Source: Verrucomicrobiota bacterium
Lineage (GTDB): Bacteria > Verrucomicrobiota > Verrucomicrobiia > Opitutales > Puniceicoccaceae
DNA: 37,597 nt
Reading direction: 5' to 3'
Assembly (NCBI GenBank): GCA_038744685.1
Contig: JBCDMB010000027.1
Coordinates: 1-37,597, forward strand
The notes beneath the pieces were generated by a model. That model saw only the letters and a list, made by a program, of their open reading frames with translations. It had not been told where the DNA came from and ran no database searches. Made by a program: the position numbers and the translations under genes. Positions 8,539 to 17,408 of the stretch are shown here, piece by piece; positions within the stretch are counted from its first letter, which is position 1; each line of letters begins with the position of its first letter.

Positions 8539-9450
8539 ATGAAGAGCGAGTTGAGTAAATCGATACCGCCAGTTCGGATCGACAACGTTTCGAAGCACTT
8601 CCGAAAAGTTACGGCTGTTGACAAACTAACTCTCGATGTAAATCCGGGGGACGTCTTGGCTCTTATCGGTGCGAACGGTTCCGGCAAATCGACGACTTTT
8701 CGTTTACTCCTCAGTATCTATCAAGCGAGTTCAGGAGAGGCTTATTTGCTGGGGACTCCGTCTGCCAAACTTAATGGAAAAGACTTTGAGCAGATTTGCT
8801 ACGTCTCCGAGGGTCAAAAGCTCCCCCTTTGGATGACCGTCGAGTATTTTCTCGGCTTTTGCAGTCAGCTCTACCCGAGTTGGGACCACGACCTTTGCAA
8901 CCGACTGGTCGAAGCTTTTGGACTACCGCTTCAGCAAAAAATCAAGCACCTTTCCCGTGGCCAGCGGATGAAAGCCTTGGTCGCTAGCACACTGCCTTGC
9001 AGACCGAAAGTCCTCTTGCTTGACGAACCGTTCAGCGGTCTGGATGTGGAGACCAGGGCTCAACTAGCTTCTCTTCTAAATCGATTGGCAAAGGACGATG
9101 GACTGGCGACCGTAATCACCACTCACGATGTCGAAGAAGTTGAACCAGTGGCAAACAGGATCGCGATTCTTGCTAACGGCCGGCTACAAATCAACGAAGC
9201 CCTCGACCCGTTTTTGGGGCGTCATCGCAGGCTTACCATTGAAGGAGACAGCGAAGTCTCTCTTCCAAAGGAATTCCTTGAAAGAGTGAAAACAACGCAG
9301 ACTCTCGAAGGTCTTCAAGAGTTTCATACTGATCAGTTTGACGCATCGATGGAATCGGAGCTGAACTCAGCCTTCCCTGAGGCCCTGTCGGTCAAGGCTC
9401 ACCCAATGTCTCTAAGGGAGATTCTCACGAAAAAGGCAGTCCAGTTGTAA
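8539..9450 (+). CDS. ABC transporter ATP-binding protein (ABC-2 exporter type)
   Basis: The 303-residue ATPase has Walker A GANGSGKST (residues 44-52), an ABC signature variant LSRGQ near 139, Walker B VLLLDEP near 158 with the D-loop GLD, and a switch His in TTHDVEE. The domain of about 225 residues is followed by a C-terminal extension of about 75 residues typical of YxlF/CcmA-like exporters. Its stop overlaps the start of the membrane protein gene by one base (TAATG), so both are made together and presumably form one transporter. Confidence 0.93.
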   Translation: MKSELSKSIPPVRIDNVSKHFRKVTAVDKLTLDVNPGDVLALIGANGSGKSTTFRLLLSIYQASSGEAYLLGTPSAKLNGKDFEQICYVSEGQKLPLWMTVEYFLGFCSQLYPSWDHDLCNRLVEAFGLPLQQKIKHLSRGQRMKALVASTLPCRPKVLLLDEPFSGLDVETRAQLASLLNRLAKDDGLATVITTHDVEEVEPVANRIAILANGRLQINEALDPFLGRHRRLTIEGDSEVSLPKEFLERVKTTQTLEGLQEFHTDQFDASMESELNSAFPEALSVKAHPMSLREILTKKAVQL

Positions 9451-10943
9451 TGAAAACGATTACTCTCTTACTTCGGAAGGACTTTAAGCGATACAGTTGG
9501 GCCCTGATCGCGCTCACCGTCGCAGCACTCATTGAAATCTACATAAACGGCACTGCTTTTGGTATTCAGGATCTTGCGATCAACAGAATCCTCCAATTGC
9601 TCGGGTCTTTCGTGGGCGGTATCTTGTTCTTTGTTGTCATCGTGATGGTTGTTCAAGAGGAATCATTGAGGGATCCAGATGCCTATTGGTTGGCCAGACC
9701 CTTCAATAGGTTGCACGTTCTTGCTGCTAAACTCTTATTCCTGCTGGTCTTGTTAGGGATTGGGGCCATTGGGGAAGTAGTGACTCTTGTCCTGAACGGA
9801 GGTAGCTCAAGGATCGGTTATGCTTTAGCCGGCGCGCTCTTAATCGGTCTCGCTACTTGGCAGTGGCAGGTCTTCCTTGCCGCGCAAACTCGCTCTCTTC
9901 CTCGCTACCTTCTTCTTGCAGTAATTCTCATCGTAGGATTCTACGTTCTCCTCGCAGTGCTTCTCTTTTCGATGGCAAATCTGGACTTTGAAGACTTCGC
10001 AGTTCTTCCAGCAGATATTCCCGGAAATCAAGTCGCTCTAATCCAAGCAATCCTATGGACGCTCGGAGGTCTCGGCGTCTTACTGTTTTACTACATGAAA
10101 CGGCGCCTCATTTCGGCGTGGGCTCTCCTTATCCCTTTGGTCCTTCTTTCATTGTTACTTCAACCAAAGGACTCATTTTGGGGACAACGCATCTTGAGTG
10201 ATGGAAACACCTCGTTCGACCTCAAGCTACTCGCCTTGGAAAAATCTGGAACTGTCTACACCGGCGGGACAGAGAACGTGAGCTACAAGGCCTTTTTCGA
10301 ACCCATTGTTTCCGATCAGGACGTTTGGATGACTCCAACAGCGGTTTCTTTAAGTTCGGATTCCAGCGATGTGGAGGTGAAGACCAACACCTCAAGCCAG
10401 AGGCTAGAGCTCACGTCTTTCGAGAGACGGCCCGCAGTTTCGGCCCGAATTTTCTCGATCGAACGAAAAGAGCTGGATCAAATCACTGGCCCGGTCGACA
10501 TACGAATCAGCTATCGAATCAGCTTATCCACCCAAACAGAGATCGGGAGAACACCAGTCGAGCAGAATGCGTCTCTCACCTACCAAGGTAATCGTATTCT
10601 GCTCAGTAGTTTTTCTGAGACAGACGACCAGCTAAACCTAAACTTTAGAGCTTATATCCCTGCATTTGCATTCGAGCCCAGCATTGATCTTGCCGCTTTT
10701 GAACCACTCAGTGGTCGATTCTCATTCGGCGTTTCCGAGAGAGTATCCAATCGGACAATACCCTCGGAGATTTTCTCCGATTGGGGTGGATGGGGTTTTT
10801 TCGAAGGAGCTCGTCTTGAAGTGCCTAACGCAACGCTTTCTCCTGCGGAATACGAGATCATATTCTTCACTCGCACTATAACCGAATCCGAGAGCGAATT
10901 CCTAACTGCGGACGACCTTACGCTTAACGGCGGATCGAACTGA
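9450..10943 (+). CDS. ABC transporter membrane protein with C-terminal extracytoplasmic domain
   Basis: This 497-residue protein has six or seven predicted membrane helices in the first 240 residues, then about 255 polar residues with beta-rich character and no further helix. The N-terminal part resembles ABC-2 permeases by layout and by the pattern YWLARPFNRLHVLAAKLL after the second helix. It should pair with the ATPase encoded one base upstream. The soluble C-terminal domain is not recognised. Exported substrate is unknown. Confidence 0.8.
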   Translation: MKTITLLLRKDFKRYSWALIALTVAALIEIYINGTAFGIQDLAINRILQLLGSFVGGILFFVVIVMVVQEESLRDPDAYWLARPFNRLHVLAAKLLFLLVLLGIGAIGEVVTLVLNGGSSRIGYALAGALLIGLATWQWQVFLAAQTRSLPRYLLLAVILIVGFYVLLAVLLFSMANLDFEDFAVLPADIPGNQVALIQAILWTLGGLGVLLFYYMKRRLISAWALLIPLVLLSLLLQPKDSFWGQRILSDGNTSFDLKLLALEKSGTVYTGGTENVSYKAFFEPIVSDQDVWMTPTAVSLSSDSSDVEVKTNTSSQRLELTSFERRPAVSARIFSIERKELDQITGPVDIRISYRISLSTQTEIGRTPVEQNASLTYQGNRILLSSFSETDDQLNLNFRAYIPAFAFEPSIDLAAFEPLSGRFSFGVSERVSNRTIPSEIFSDWGGWGFFEGARLEVPNATLSPAEYEIIFFTRTITESESEFLTADDLTLNGGSN

Positions 10944-10965
10944 AGCTTATACCGAATTCAGAGAC

Positions 10966-11763
10966 CTAGTGTGTGGATCCAGAAGGTCGTGTCATCACCC
11001 ACAGGCGACGAATCATTGCGCAGAAGACGATTGCGACGAGCAAGACGAGCCACTTCCCAGATACCAAAGAGACCAGAACAAAGGTTCCGATCGTAGACAG
11101 CAAAACCCATAGCGGAACCCGGAGCTCCTCTCTCTTGAAAGGCCCACGGCTCAAGAAAACCTGTGAGAAAAAAGAAAGGACGAAAGCAACCCCAAACCAG
11201 CCCAAAAAGTTTTGCCACGGCACCCCGTAGTAGACTCCGGATCCATCCCAATTCCAATAATTCCGCACCAGAGTTGCTGCCGGTTCAATCATTAGATCCG
11301 CAACGACCGCTATTACTCCTGTGACAATAGGAACCCAAAGAATAGAACCCCGCCCGGCTAACGCTGAATGGACGAGACAGTGGATTGGCCATACCACGAC
11401 CCACCAGGCCAACGGAATTGCCAGGGGCAAAACACCAAAAAGGATGGGGCCAAAGTTTCCTGTGTAAAAGTAGTCTCCAAAGGGAAATCCAGTCACTGCA
11501 CCGACTCCTTCCACTACGCCCGAAAGGACCGTAAACCACAAAAAGACAAGCAGCACCGGGACCGTAGGGAATTGACCGGCAAGGTGAAGTAGAAGGACCA
11601 GAGCCGCCAAAGCGATGAAGATAAAATCAGCCCAAGGGCCAAAGGGAGTCTGCAAACCAAGTCCCAACACAAAAAGACCCACGGTAAACCACACGGCGTA
11701 AAGGAACAGGACTAGAGCGTAAAGCCGGTTGAATTTTCGGGAACGGTAAACGAACAGCACCAT
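10966..11763 (-). CDS. Carotenoid biosynthesis protein, CruF/DUF422-like
   Basis: The 265-residue polytopic membrane protein, with about seven hydrophobic segments, matches the carotenoid hydratase family that includes CruF and haloarchaeal bisanhydrobacterioruberin hydratase. Supporting stretches are SGVVEGVGAVTGFPFGDYFYT, GVLPLAIPLAWWVVVWP, DLMIEPAATL and YWNWDGSGVYYGVPWQNFLGWF. The family hydrates the psi end of acyclic carotenoids. It is convergent with the ABC permease gene (22 bases apart) and no other carotenoid genes are in the window, so the exact product is inferred from family only. Confidence 0.85.
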   Translation of the reverse strand: MVLFVYRSRKFNRLYALVLFLYAVWFTVGLFVLGLGLQTPFGPWADFIFIALAALVLLLHLAGQFPTVPVLLVFLWFTVLSGVVEGVGAVTGFPFGDYFYTGNFGPILFGVLPLAIPLAWWVVVWPIHCLVHSALAGRGSILWVPIVTGVIAVVADLMIEPAATLVRNYWNWDGSGVYYGVPWQNFLGWFGVAFVLSFFSQVFLSRGPFKREELRVPLWVLLSTIGTFVLVSLVSGKWLVLLVAIVFCAMIRRLWVMTRPSGSTH

Positions 11764-11922
11764 TGACTAGGAGCTTGGTAGAATCGTTCTACAGCGCAAT
11801 TCAACAACGCACCAATCAAGTTGTGAAAGCTGCCCTCGGGCCTCCCCCAGAAATCCGATGCAAAATCAGACTACCGGGCGCTTCGATTCAAGTGGAGGAG
11901 CCGGAGGTCCGGACAGCGCTCT

Positions 11923-12249
11923 CTACCCTTTTGACTCAGTCAAATTCTCAGCCGTAATCACCTGTCCAAAATGAAATAAAACCAGACGCTCCGTATCCTC
12001 CACGTCCCGATACCTCTCTATCTCTGTCCAGTATCCCTCGTTACTCTGATCGGTTTCCGTTTCGAGAAGGATGGAAAAAGACCGCCCGGGAACTCCTTGT
12101 TTCTCCGCTTCTTTCAATGCGATCCTCTCCGCCCTTTGAAAATCGCGCGCAGAAACCGCGACTGTTCCAATGACACCTTCCCACTCCGGATGAGGGGCGA
12201 AAATATAAAGGTTTACGCGGGGATTGATCTCGACCGACTTCACTGCCAA
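11923..12249 (-). CDS. Hypothetical protein, about 108 residues
   Basis: I do not recognise this small soluble frame. It reads as a mixed alpha/beta protein without signal peptide, Cys motif or membrane segment. The first codon is TTG at 12249 and a GTG two codons in (12243) is equally possible; neither has a clear ribosome binding site. It stands alone between the carotenoid gene and tRNA-Ala. Ordinary residue composition and length support it weakly as real. The interval 11764-11922 on its downstream side shows no gene. Confidence 0.5.
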   Translation of the reverse strand: MAVKSVEINPRVNLYIFAPHPEWEGVIGTVAVSARDFQRAERIALKEAEKQGVPGRSFSILLETETDQSNEGYWTEIERYRDVEDTERLVLFHFGQVITAENLTESKG

Positions 12250-12408
12250 TACGAAAACAAAACAGGAACGAGGCGCAAGCGATTCGCCGGCAAAACAAGG
12301 AGTCTTGCTTTAGTTTTCACCCTGTAGCGTTCTTCTTTGCCTTCCCGAAAGAGTAGGAAACCGCAGAGTGGCTTGCCGAGCCGTAGCTCTAGCGACTTGA
12401 GAAATCGA

Positions 12409-12476
12409 AAGCCCGCCTACGCCCTCCGGGCTTCGGCGTGGCAGCCTTCGCCCATCGCTACGCTCAAGCGAAGGCT
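12409..12476. repeat. Two adjacent hairpins directly downstream of tRNA-Ala
   Basis: Two inverted repeats stand side by side: AAGCCCG/CGGGCTT (12409-12415 with 12427-12433) and AGCCTTCGC/GCGAAGGCT (12443-12451 with 12468-12476). The second arm touches the encoded CCA of tRNA-Ala. On the minus strand they lie just 3' of the tRNA and may serve as processing or termination structures; there is no T-run. The remainder of 12250-12408 holds nothing I can name. Confidence 0.6.
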
Positions 12477-12551
12477 GGTGGAGCCGAACGGGATCGAACC
12501 GTCGACCTCTTGCATGCCATGCAAGCGCTCTTCCAACTGAGCTACGGCCCC
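12476..12551 (-). tRNA. tRNA-Ala (anticodon GGC)
   Basis: The minus strand gives a full cloverleaf: acceptor GGGGCCG with CGGCTCC, D arm GCTC/GAGC, anticodon stem CTTGC/GCAAG with loop ATGGCAT, and T arm with TTCGATC. Anticodon GGC reads GCC (Ala). The G3:U70 wobble pair, the classic alanine identity element, is present, and CCA is encoded. Confidence 0.97.
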
Positions 12552-12689
12552 CGCACTTCGCGCGAGCGAAGCCATGAGACAAGCGACCGAAGTGGACTCA
12601 GGTCAATTCTTTTTCGAGCGATGCCTTAAGTCCTCCAGACGCTCATGCGACGTGGTAACGAGAATTATCTTCCCAACCCGTAAGCCGGC

Positions 12690-13307
12690 CTACCGGTCCT
12701 TGCGCATACGGCGCAAACCTGCTGCGCCGAGGGCAAGTGTACCCAGACCCAAGGCTGCCGCCGCAGGTTCAGGAACCGCCCCCACCTGGATCGCATTACC
12801 CGTATTATCATATGCCCATTCGTGAACAGTCACACCAGCCGCGGGAGACGCACCCTCGAAAAAGGTAACTCGTGCCCAGCCGAAAAATGGCGTGCCCTCC
12901 GAGTCAAACTGAAAACCCATGAAACCACTCACACCGCTGGTAAACTCTGCTCCGCCAATCAAAATACCCCCGCTCAGAATGCCCCCTACCGCAGGTGAAA
13001 AGTTTGCGTTGTCACTGACGAATTCGTTGGTTGTAAGCCTAGCCAAGTTATTGTTCGTCCCACCGTTGTAGACAGAAAAACCGTCGGTGGCGGGATTTAA
13101 CCCCAAAATTCCAAACGGATTACTAAAACTCCATCCTGCTTCTGCACCCCCGCCCTGATCAATATCCCAAGAGACGCCACTGGTTGCGGAAAAACCGACG
13201 TCATAACTGTTGGTTATGTGAATGATTTCAGCCTCCGCACCGGAAACTCCGAGTAAAGAGGCGATTGTAGCAGGAGCAGCAGCGGCGATTTTCTTCTTTT
13301 TCATCAT
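12690..13307 (-). CDS. PEP-CTERM sorting domain exported protein
   Basis: The 205-residue protein begins with MMKKKKIAAAAPATIASLLG, a secretion signal ending near AEA, and ends with a canonical PEP-CTERM tail: VPEP, a small hydrophobic helix (AAAALGLGTLALGAAGL) and the basic cluster RRMRKDR. Such tails are recognised by exosortase (EpsH) and are linked with extracellular polysaccharide in the families where studied. The middle part is Gly/Asn/Ser rich, beta-prone, and not recognised. No exosortase is in the window. About 180 bases separate it from rdgB upstream on the same strand. Confidence 0.92.
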   Translation of the reverse strand: MMKKKKIAAAAPATIASLLGVSGAEAEIIHITNSYDVGFSATSGVSWDIDQGGGAEAGWSFSNPFGILGLNPATDGFSVYNGGTNNNLARLTTNEFVSDNANFSPAVGGILSGGILIGGAEFTSGVSGFMGFQFDSEGTPFFGWARVTFFEGASPAAGVTVHEWAYDNTGNAIQVGAVPEPAAAALGLGTLALGAAGLRRMRKDR

Positions 13308-13488
13308 TTACAAATCTGATTGCGAGCAAACTGGTGTCATTCTGGTTCTAGAGCTATCAATAACTCCTCCTTTTCTACGGGGAATCCTATCTCTGAGCAT
13401 CCGTTTTTGAAAGATAATTTTTCAACCGACAATAGTTTATCGCCTCCCTTACCATTGGGATCGATACTGATAAAGCTCACTCCCGCTC

Positions 13489-14094
13489 TCATGGTTTCAG
13501 TGCCTTTTCGAGTTCTTCAAGAGCACGCCCACGGTGACTGATTCCATTTTTTTTGGTTTGGGCTAGCTCCGCGAAAGACTGGGTGTAACCTCTCGGGACA
13601 AAGATTGGATCGTATCCAAAGCCACTGCGACCAGCTGCTTCCCGCAAGACTGAGCCTTCGCATTCGCCGCGAAAGTAGCGAGTCCGTTTCCGCCATTGCC
13701 CCAAGGCTATCACGCAGACAAACCTAGCTGAGCGCTTGCGAACCGCCCTCACCTTCCTCATTCGCTCCAGCAATAAATCCCGGTTTTGAGAGTCCGTCGC
13801 TCCCTCCCCTGCAAAACGGGCGGAATACACGCCGGGTTGACCTGCAAGGACGTCGACCTCCAGGCCACTATCATCAGCTAGAATCCATGAACCGTGTGGC
13901 ACTCGTTTTTTCAAAAAGTCGATTTTGATTCGTGCATTTCCAGCAAAGTCTTTTGCCGTCTCTCTACAGCCGTCCATTCCACCAAAGTCATTCGCACTAA
14001 GAACCCGAAGCGAATGACCCCGCCCTTGAAACCAAGATTCGATTTCGCTGGCTTTGTGAGGATTTCCAGAGGCTAAAACAAGCTCTTCGATCAC
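13489..14094 (-). CDS. rdgB: XTP/dITP diphosphatase (RdgB/HAM1)
   Basis: The enzyme hydrolyses non-canonical purine nucleoside triphosphates (ITP, XTP, dITP) to monophosphates, keeping them out of nucleic acids. Family motifs are present: LVLASGNPHKASEI at the N-terminus, DDSGLEVDVLAGQPGVYSARFAG, GFGYDPIFVP and FAELAQTKKNGISHRGRAL. I chose the GTG at 14094, which overlaps the ribD stop in a GTGA quartet and gives 201 residues, a normal length; an ATG at 14121 would add nine residues inside ribD. It is the last gene of the MBL-ribD-rdgB unit. Confidence 0.95.
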   Translation of the reverse strand: MIEELVLASGNPHKASEIESWFQGRGHSLRVLSANDFGGMDGCRETAKDFAGNARIKIDFLKKRVPHGSWILADDSGLEVDVLAGQPGVYSARFAGEGATDSQNRDLLLERMRKVRAVRKRSARFVCVIALGQWRKRTRYFRGECEGSVLREAAGRSGFGYDPIFVPRGYTQSFAELAQTKKNGISHRGRALEELEKALKP

Positions 14095-15215
14095 AGCGAT
14101 TCTCTTTCCCCCGGATAGCATACCCGCCCCCGAATCAGCTGATCTGAGTCGAACGTTTCATGGCGACAATCTTCAAGCTGAATGGCGTCGCCTGGACTCA
14201 CCAACTTCCAGCCACTGGCAATTGGTCTGGCATTATTGTCTAAGAACAATTTAGGCGCTCGATAGGCGAACAAGTAGTCGATCGTGCGCGTGGCAAACAG
14301 CTCGCGAAAAAGGGCACTACCTCCCTCCACAAACAGGCCGTCAAGCTCATGCCGAACCAGCCACTGTCTCAACGAATCCCGCAATTCAGGATCGTTGGGT
14401 AGGACTTCAACCTTCACATCCTCGGGGATAACGGTTCGCAGCCCATCAAACACTTCCTCCCCACAAAAGATAGCGGTTCGCTCTCGGTATTCATCAGTCA
14501 GCACGCGGCAATCGGGTTTCTCTGCCAGTCGCCCAGACCGATCAAACACCAAACGAGCGGGACAAAATACCGAAGTTCCCCTTCGCGAGGTCAATGCGGG
14601 ATCGTCCGCGAGGACGGTCCCTGCACCCACGGCAATCGCTGGAAAATAACGCCGCCACCGATGAACGTCTTCACGGGCCTTTTCCCCAGTGATCCACCGG
14701 GAGGCTCCCGAAGAAGCTGCAGTTCGTCCGTCGATGGTTGTCGCAACTTTTGCTGCAATCATGGGATGACCCGTTTGATTGCGAAAATGGAAAAGAAGAT
14801 TCAAATCGCGACATTCCTCCTCCAAGACGCCTGCCGAAGCAGCGATGCCAGCCTCTCGCAGCCGGTCTAAACCTCTTCCCTGATGTCTCGGATCGTTATC
14901 CAAGGCTCCTACCACCACCCTTTTCACTCCCGCTTCTCTAATCGCGTCCGTGCAAGCGCCTGTTCGCCCGACCGACGAACAAGGTTCCAAGGTTACGTAA
15001 AGCGTAGCGCTCTCAGGAATCCCACCCTCAAACCCGCGAAGAGCATACACTTCTGCATGCGGCTCGCCTGCCTTCGCGTGATACCCTGTCGAAAGACATT
15101 TGTCCCCATCGGCTAAGATCGCCCCAACTACTGGGTTGGGATGAGTCGTGCCCCATCCACCACGAGCGACTTTGATCGCCTCGCGCATCCAGTATTCATC
15201 ACGAGGCAAATTCAT
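14091..15215 (-). CDS. ribD: Bifunctional riboflavin biosynthesis deaminase/reductase
   Basis: RibD deaminates diaminohydroxyribosylaminopyrimidine phosphate and then reduces the ribosyl side chain, two early steps of riboflavin synthesis. The 374-residue protein has the zinc deaminase motif HAEVYAL near the front and PCSSVGRTGAC (family consensus usually ends in PPC), then the NADPH-dependent reductase domain from about residue 150 (KVATTIDGRTAASSGASRWITG). Start and stop both overlap neighbours by four bases (MBL gene upstream, rdgB downstream), so the three genes are translationally coupled. No other rib genes are near. Confidence 0.95.
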   Translation of the reverse strand: MNLPRDEYWMREAIKVARGGWGTTHPNPVVGAILADGDKCLSTGYHAKAGEPHAEVYALRGFEGGIPESATLYVTLEPCSSVGRTGACTDAIREAGVKRVVVGALDNDPRHQGRGLDRLREAGIAASAGVLEEECRDLNLLFHFRNQTGHPMIAAKVATTIDGRTAASSGASRWITGEKAREDVHRWRRYFPAIAVGAGTVLADDPALTSRRGTSVFCPARLVFDRSGRLAEKPDCRVLTDEYRERTAIFCGEEVFDGLRTVIPEDVKVEVLPNDPELRDSLRQWLVRHELDGLFVEGGSALFRELFATRTIDYLFAYRAPKLFLDNNARPIASGWKLVSPGDAIQLEDCRHETFDSDQLIRGRVCYPGERESL

Positions 15216-15838
15216 CCACGAACGTAAGGATTTCTCCGCTTCTCCTCCCGCACCGATGTCACCGGTCCGTGACCCGGATAGATTTCCGTTTCATCGGGGA
15301 GGGTGTAAATCTTTTCCCGAATCGATTTTTCCAAAACGGCAAAATCACCACCTGGCAAATCATAGCGTCCAATACCTTGGGCAAAAATCGCGTCACCGCT
15401 GAAACAAGCCCCTTGATTCGGAAAAAAGAAGAGAATGTTCCCTGGACAGTGACCGGGAACATGACGCACCTCGACCGGTTCGTCCCAATCCATAGGTGAA
15501 GATCCTTCGTCGATCCACGAATCAATCTTCACCGGCTCAAGCGGTATCCCGGGCATTATGAACGAAGACATGATCGAAGGGTTCTCGAACAACTCCCTGT
15601 CTTCGACGTGGCCAGCAAGAGGGACTCCGTCTTTCTGGAACCGGAACGCATCGCTAGTATGGTCCCAGTGTCCATGGGTGAGCCATAGAGCCACCAGTGC
15701 AATCTCCTTGGTTTTCAACAGATTTGTCACCGCCTCATAGGAACCCATAGGCGAATCTATCAATATCGCCTCTCCGTTCTTCACCAAAAGAAACGCGTTG
15801 GTTTGCACCGGACCTAGGGGAAGGATTTTGACTTCCAT
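15212..15838 (-). CDS. MBL-fold metallo-hydrolase (glyoxalase II-like, YcbL type)
   Basis: The product has the metal-binding motif THGHWDH, a later His in VRHVPGHCPG, an Asp in CFSGDAIF and a final His in IYPGHGP, which is the full binuclear zinc/iron set of the glyoxalase II-like branch. It is probably a cytosolic thioester or related hydrolase. I place the start at the ATG at 15838 (MEVKILPLGPVQTNAF, 208 residues) because the family begins there; the frame continues upstream to 15898 with non-homologous residues. It leads the operon with ribD and rdgB and is divergent from chrA. Confidence 0.9.
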   Translation of the reverse strand: MEVKILPLGPVQTNAFLLVKNGEAILIDSPMGSYEAVTNLLKTKEIALVALWLTHGHWDHTSDAFRFQKDGVPLAGHVEDRELFENPSIMSSFIMPGIPLEPVKIDSWIDEGSSPMDWDEPVEVRHVPGHCPGNILFFFPNQGACFSGDAIFAQGIGRYDLPGGDFAVLEKSIREKIYTLPDETEIYPGHGPVTSVREEKRRNPYVRG

Positions 15839-15953
15839 CGTGATAAGTAAGGAACAGACGACATTTCTAGACGAGGAGAAATTTCCGACACAATTCAATT
15901 ACATGCTAGACATGGAGATCCTCCTCATCCGACTTTCAGGAAGAGCCGTGACG

Positions 15954-17144
15954 ATGAGCCGAAACTCGATCTCTCTTTTTGATTTGTTCTTAATCTACCT
16001 GCGCTTGGGTTTGACGTCTTTTGGTGGTCCAGTCGCTCACCTCGGGTATTTTCGAGAGGAGTTTGTGCGCCGCAGAAAATGGTTGGAAGACAACGCCTAC
16101 GCAGACCTCGTCGCCCTATGCCAGTTTCTCCCGGGCCCGGCCAGTAGTCAGGTGAGCTACGCGATCGGCTATCAGCAACGTGGCTGGTGGGGGGGGTTCC
16201 TTGCTTGGTGCGGATTCACTCTTCCTTCTGCCTTTGCCCTGATCCTTTTTGCTTATGGGCTCAACTCTTGGGGTCGCGCAGGAGATCAAGGTTGGATTAT
16301 GGGTCTTAAGATCGCCGCAGTAGCCGTGGTGGCAAAGGCCGTCTGGGGAATGGGAACGACTCTCTGTCGAACGAAAGTCACGGTTACTTTTGCCTTAGTG
16401 AGCGCAAGCGTGGCTCTCCTGTTCCCAACGGTTTTGACGCAAATCGGGACCATAGGTCTAGGGGCGCTAGGAGGTTGGATTCTCATTCCGTCCACACAGG
16501 AAAAATCCGGCTCGGGCGAGACCAGGTTCTCTCTTTCCAAACGAAAAGGCGTCCTCTGTCTTCTTACATTTTTCATTTTGCTCGTGGGACTCTCCATCGG
16601 AGCCGCAGTCAGTCAGTTCCGAGCGCTTGAGTATTTTGATGGATTCTACAGGTCAGGGGCATTCGTTTTTGGCGGAGGCCACGTAGTCCTCCCACTTCTC
16701 GAGGAGGCCGTCGTCCAGCCAGGTTGGGTGAGCCAGACGGACTTTCTTGCAGGCTACGGTGCTGCCCAAGCAGTGCCCGGTCCACTCTTCACATTCGCCG
16801 CGTTTCTTGGGGCCTCTGCAGCGGAGGCACCAAACGGCTGGTTCGGAGGCCTTTTCTGTCTGGTTGCGATCTATATTCCTTCAATTCTTCTCGTCACGGG
16901 GATTTTACCATTTTGGGAGAGCCTTCGGCAAAATCGCGGTGCGAAGAGAGCTCTTGCGGGAACCAATGCAGCCGTAGTCGGTCTACTTCTCGCGGCTTTC
17001 TACGATCCAATCTGGACAGCCTCCATCATTTCTCCAAGCGCAGCAGCCTTTGCGCTCGTTGCCTTCCTCCTACTCCAATTCTGGAAAATGCCCCCTTGGG
17101 CGTTAGTAATACTCAGCGGATTCGCCGGATGGGGATTGCTTTGA
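15954..17144 (+). CDS. chrA: Chromate transporter family protein (ChrA)
   Basis: The 396-residue protein is a two-domain (long) CHR-family transporter with about ten to twelve membrane helices. Typical N-half motifs are LRLGLTSFGGPVAHLGYF, ADLVALCQFLPGPASSQ and a C-half counterpart FGGGHVVLPLLEEAVV with YGAAQAVPGPLFTFA. Characterised members export chromate in antiport, though many homologues have unknown anion substrates. The ATG at 15954 is preferred because it begins just before the first helix and has AGGAAG upstream; a GTG two codons earlier is possible. It is divergent from the MBL operon, with the shared promoter space at 15839-15953. Confidence 0.92.
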   Translation: MSRNSISLFDLFLIYLRLGLTSFGGPVAHLGYFREEFVRRRKWLEDNAYADLVALCQFLPGPASSQVSYAIGYQQRGWWGGFLAWCGFTLPSAFALILFAYGLNSWGRAGDQGWIMGLKIAAVAVVAKAVWGMGTTLCRTKVTVTFALVSASVALLFPTVLTQIGTIGLGALGGWILIPSTQEKSGSGETRFSLSKRKGVLCLLTFFILLVGLSIGAAVSQFRALEYFDGFYRSGAFVFGGGHVVLPLLEEAVVQPGWVSQTDFLAGYGAAQAVPGPLFTFAAFLGASAAEAPNGWFGGLFCLVAIYIPSILLVTGILPFWESLRQNRGAKRALAGTNAAVVGLLLAAFYDPIWTASIISPSAAAFALVAFLLLQFWKMPPWALVILSGFAGWGLL

Positions 17145-17206
17145 AAACTCCAAGTTCCCGTGAACCCAAAACCCAGGTCCAATTTTTATGCGGGGTACTA
17201 GGGGGT

Positions 17207-17280
17207 GGGACGGGCTCCGTCCCGTCCAATCGTTTCGGCTGGACGATCACTCCAACGCGCGGACCACGCGGAGGTGGTCC
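17207..17280. repeat. Intergenic double-hairpin repeat
   Basis: Two GC-rich hairpins occur here: GGGACGG/CCGTCCC with a three-base loop (17207-17223) and GGACCAC/GTGGTCC (17261-17267 with 17274-17280). They lie after chrA (stop 17144) and could terminate or protect its mRNA, but they resemble the short dispersed palindromes found between genes in many bacteria. The remaining intergenic sequence up to 17408 shows no gene. Confidence 0.6.
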
Positions 17281-17408
17281 CTCCCGAAAAAACTAATGAG
17301 CTTACCCAGTGGATTTAATTGCACCCCTAAAATCCGGAAGAACGTTAGTTTTCTTGTAATTGGCTATCCTTTATTCTATCCAAGTCTGGGAGTGATGTTA
17401 ATCCAGTC

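Noticed and set aside
11763-11957. 64-residue plus-strand frame between the carotenoid gene and the small unknown ORF
   Set aside because: It starts at TTG overlapping one gene's start codon region and runs into another gene's end, with no motif or ribosome binding site.
12310-12582. Open frames on both strands across tRNA-Ala
   Set aside because: They run through a complete tRNA and adjacent hairpins; translation of tRNA sequence gives the recurring spurious peptide pattern.
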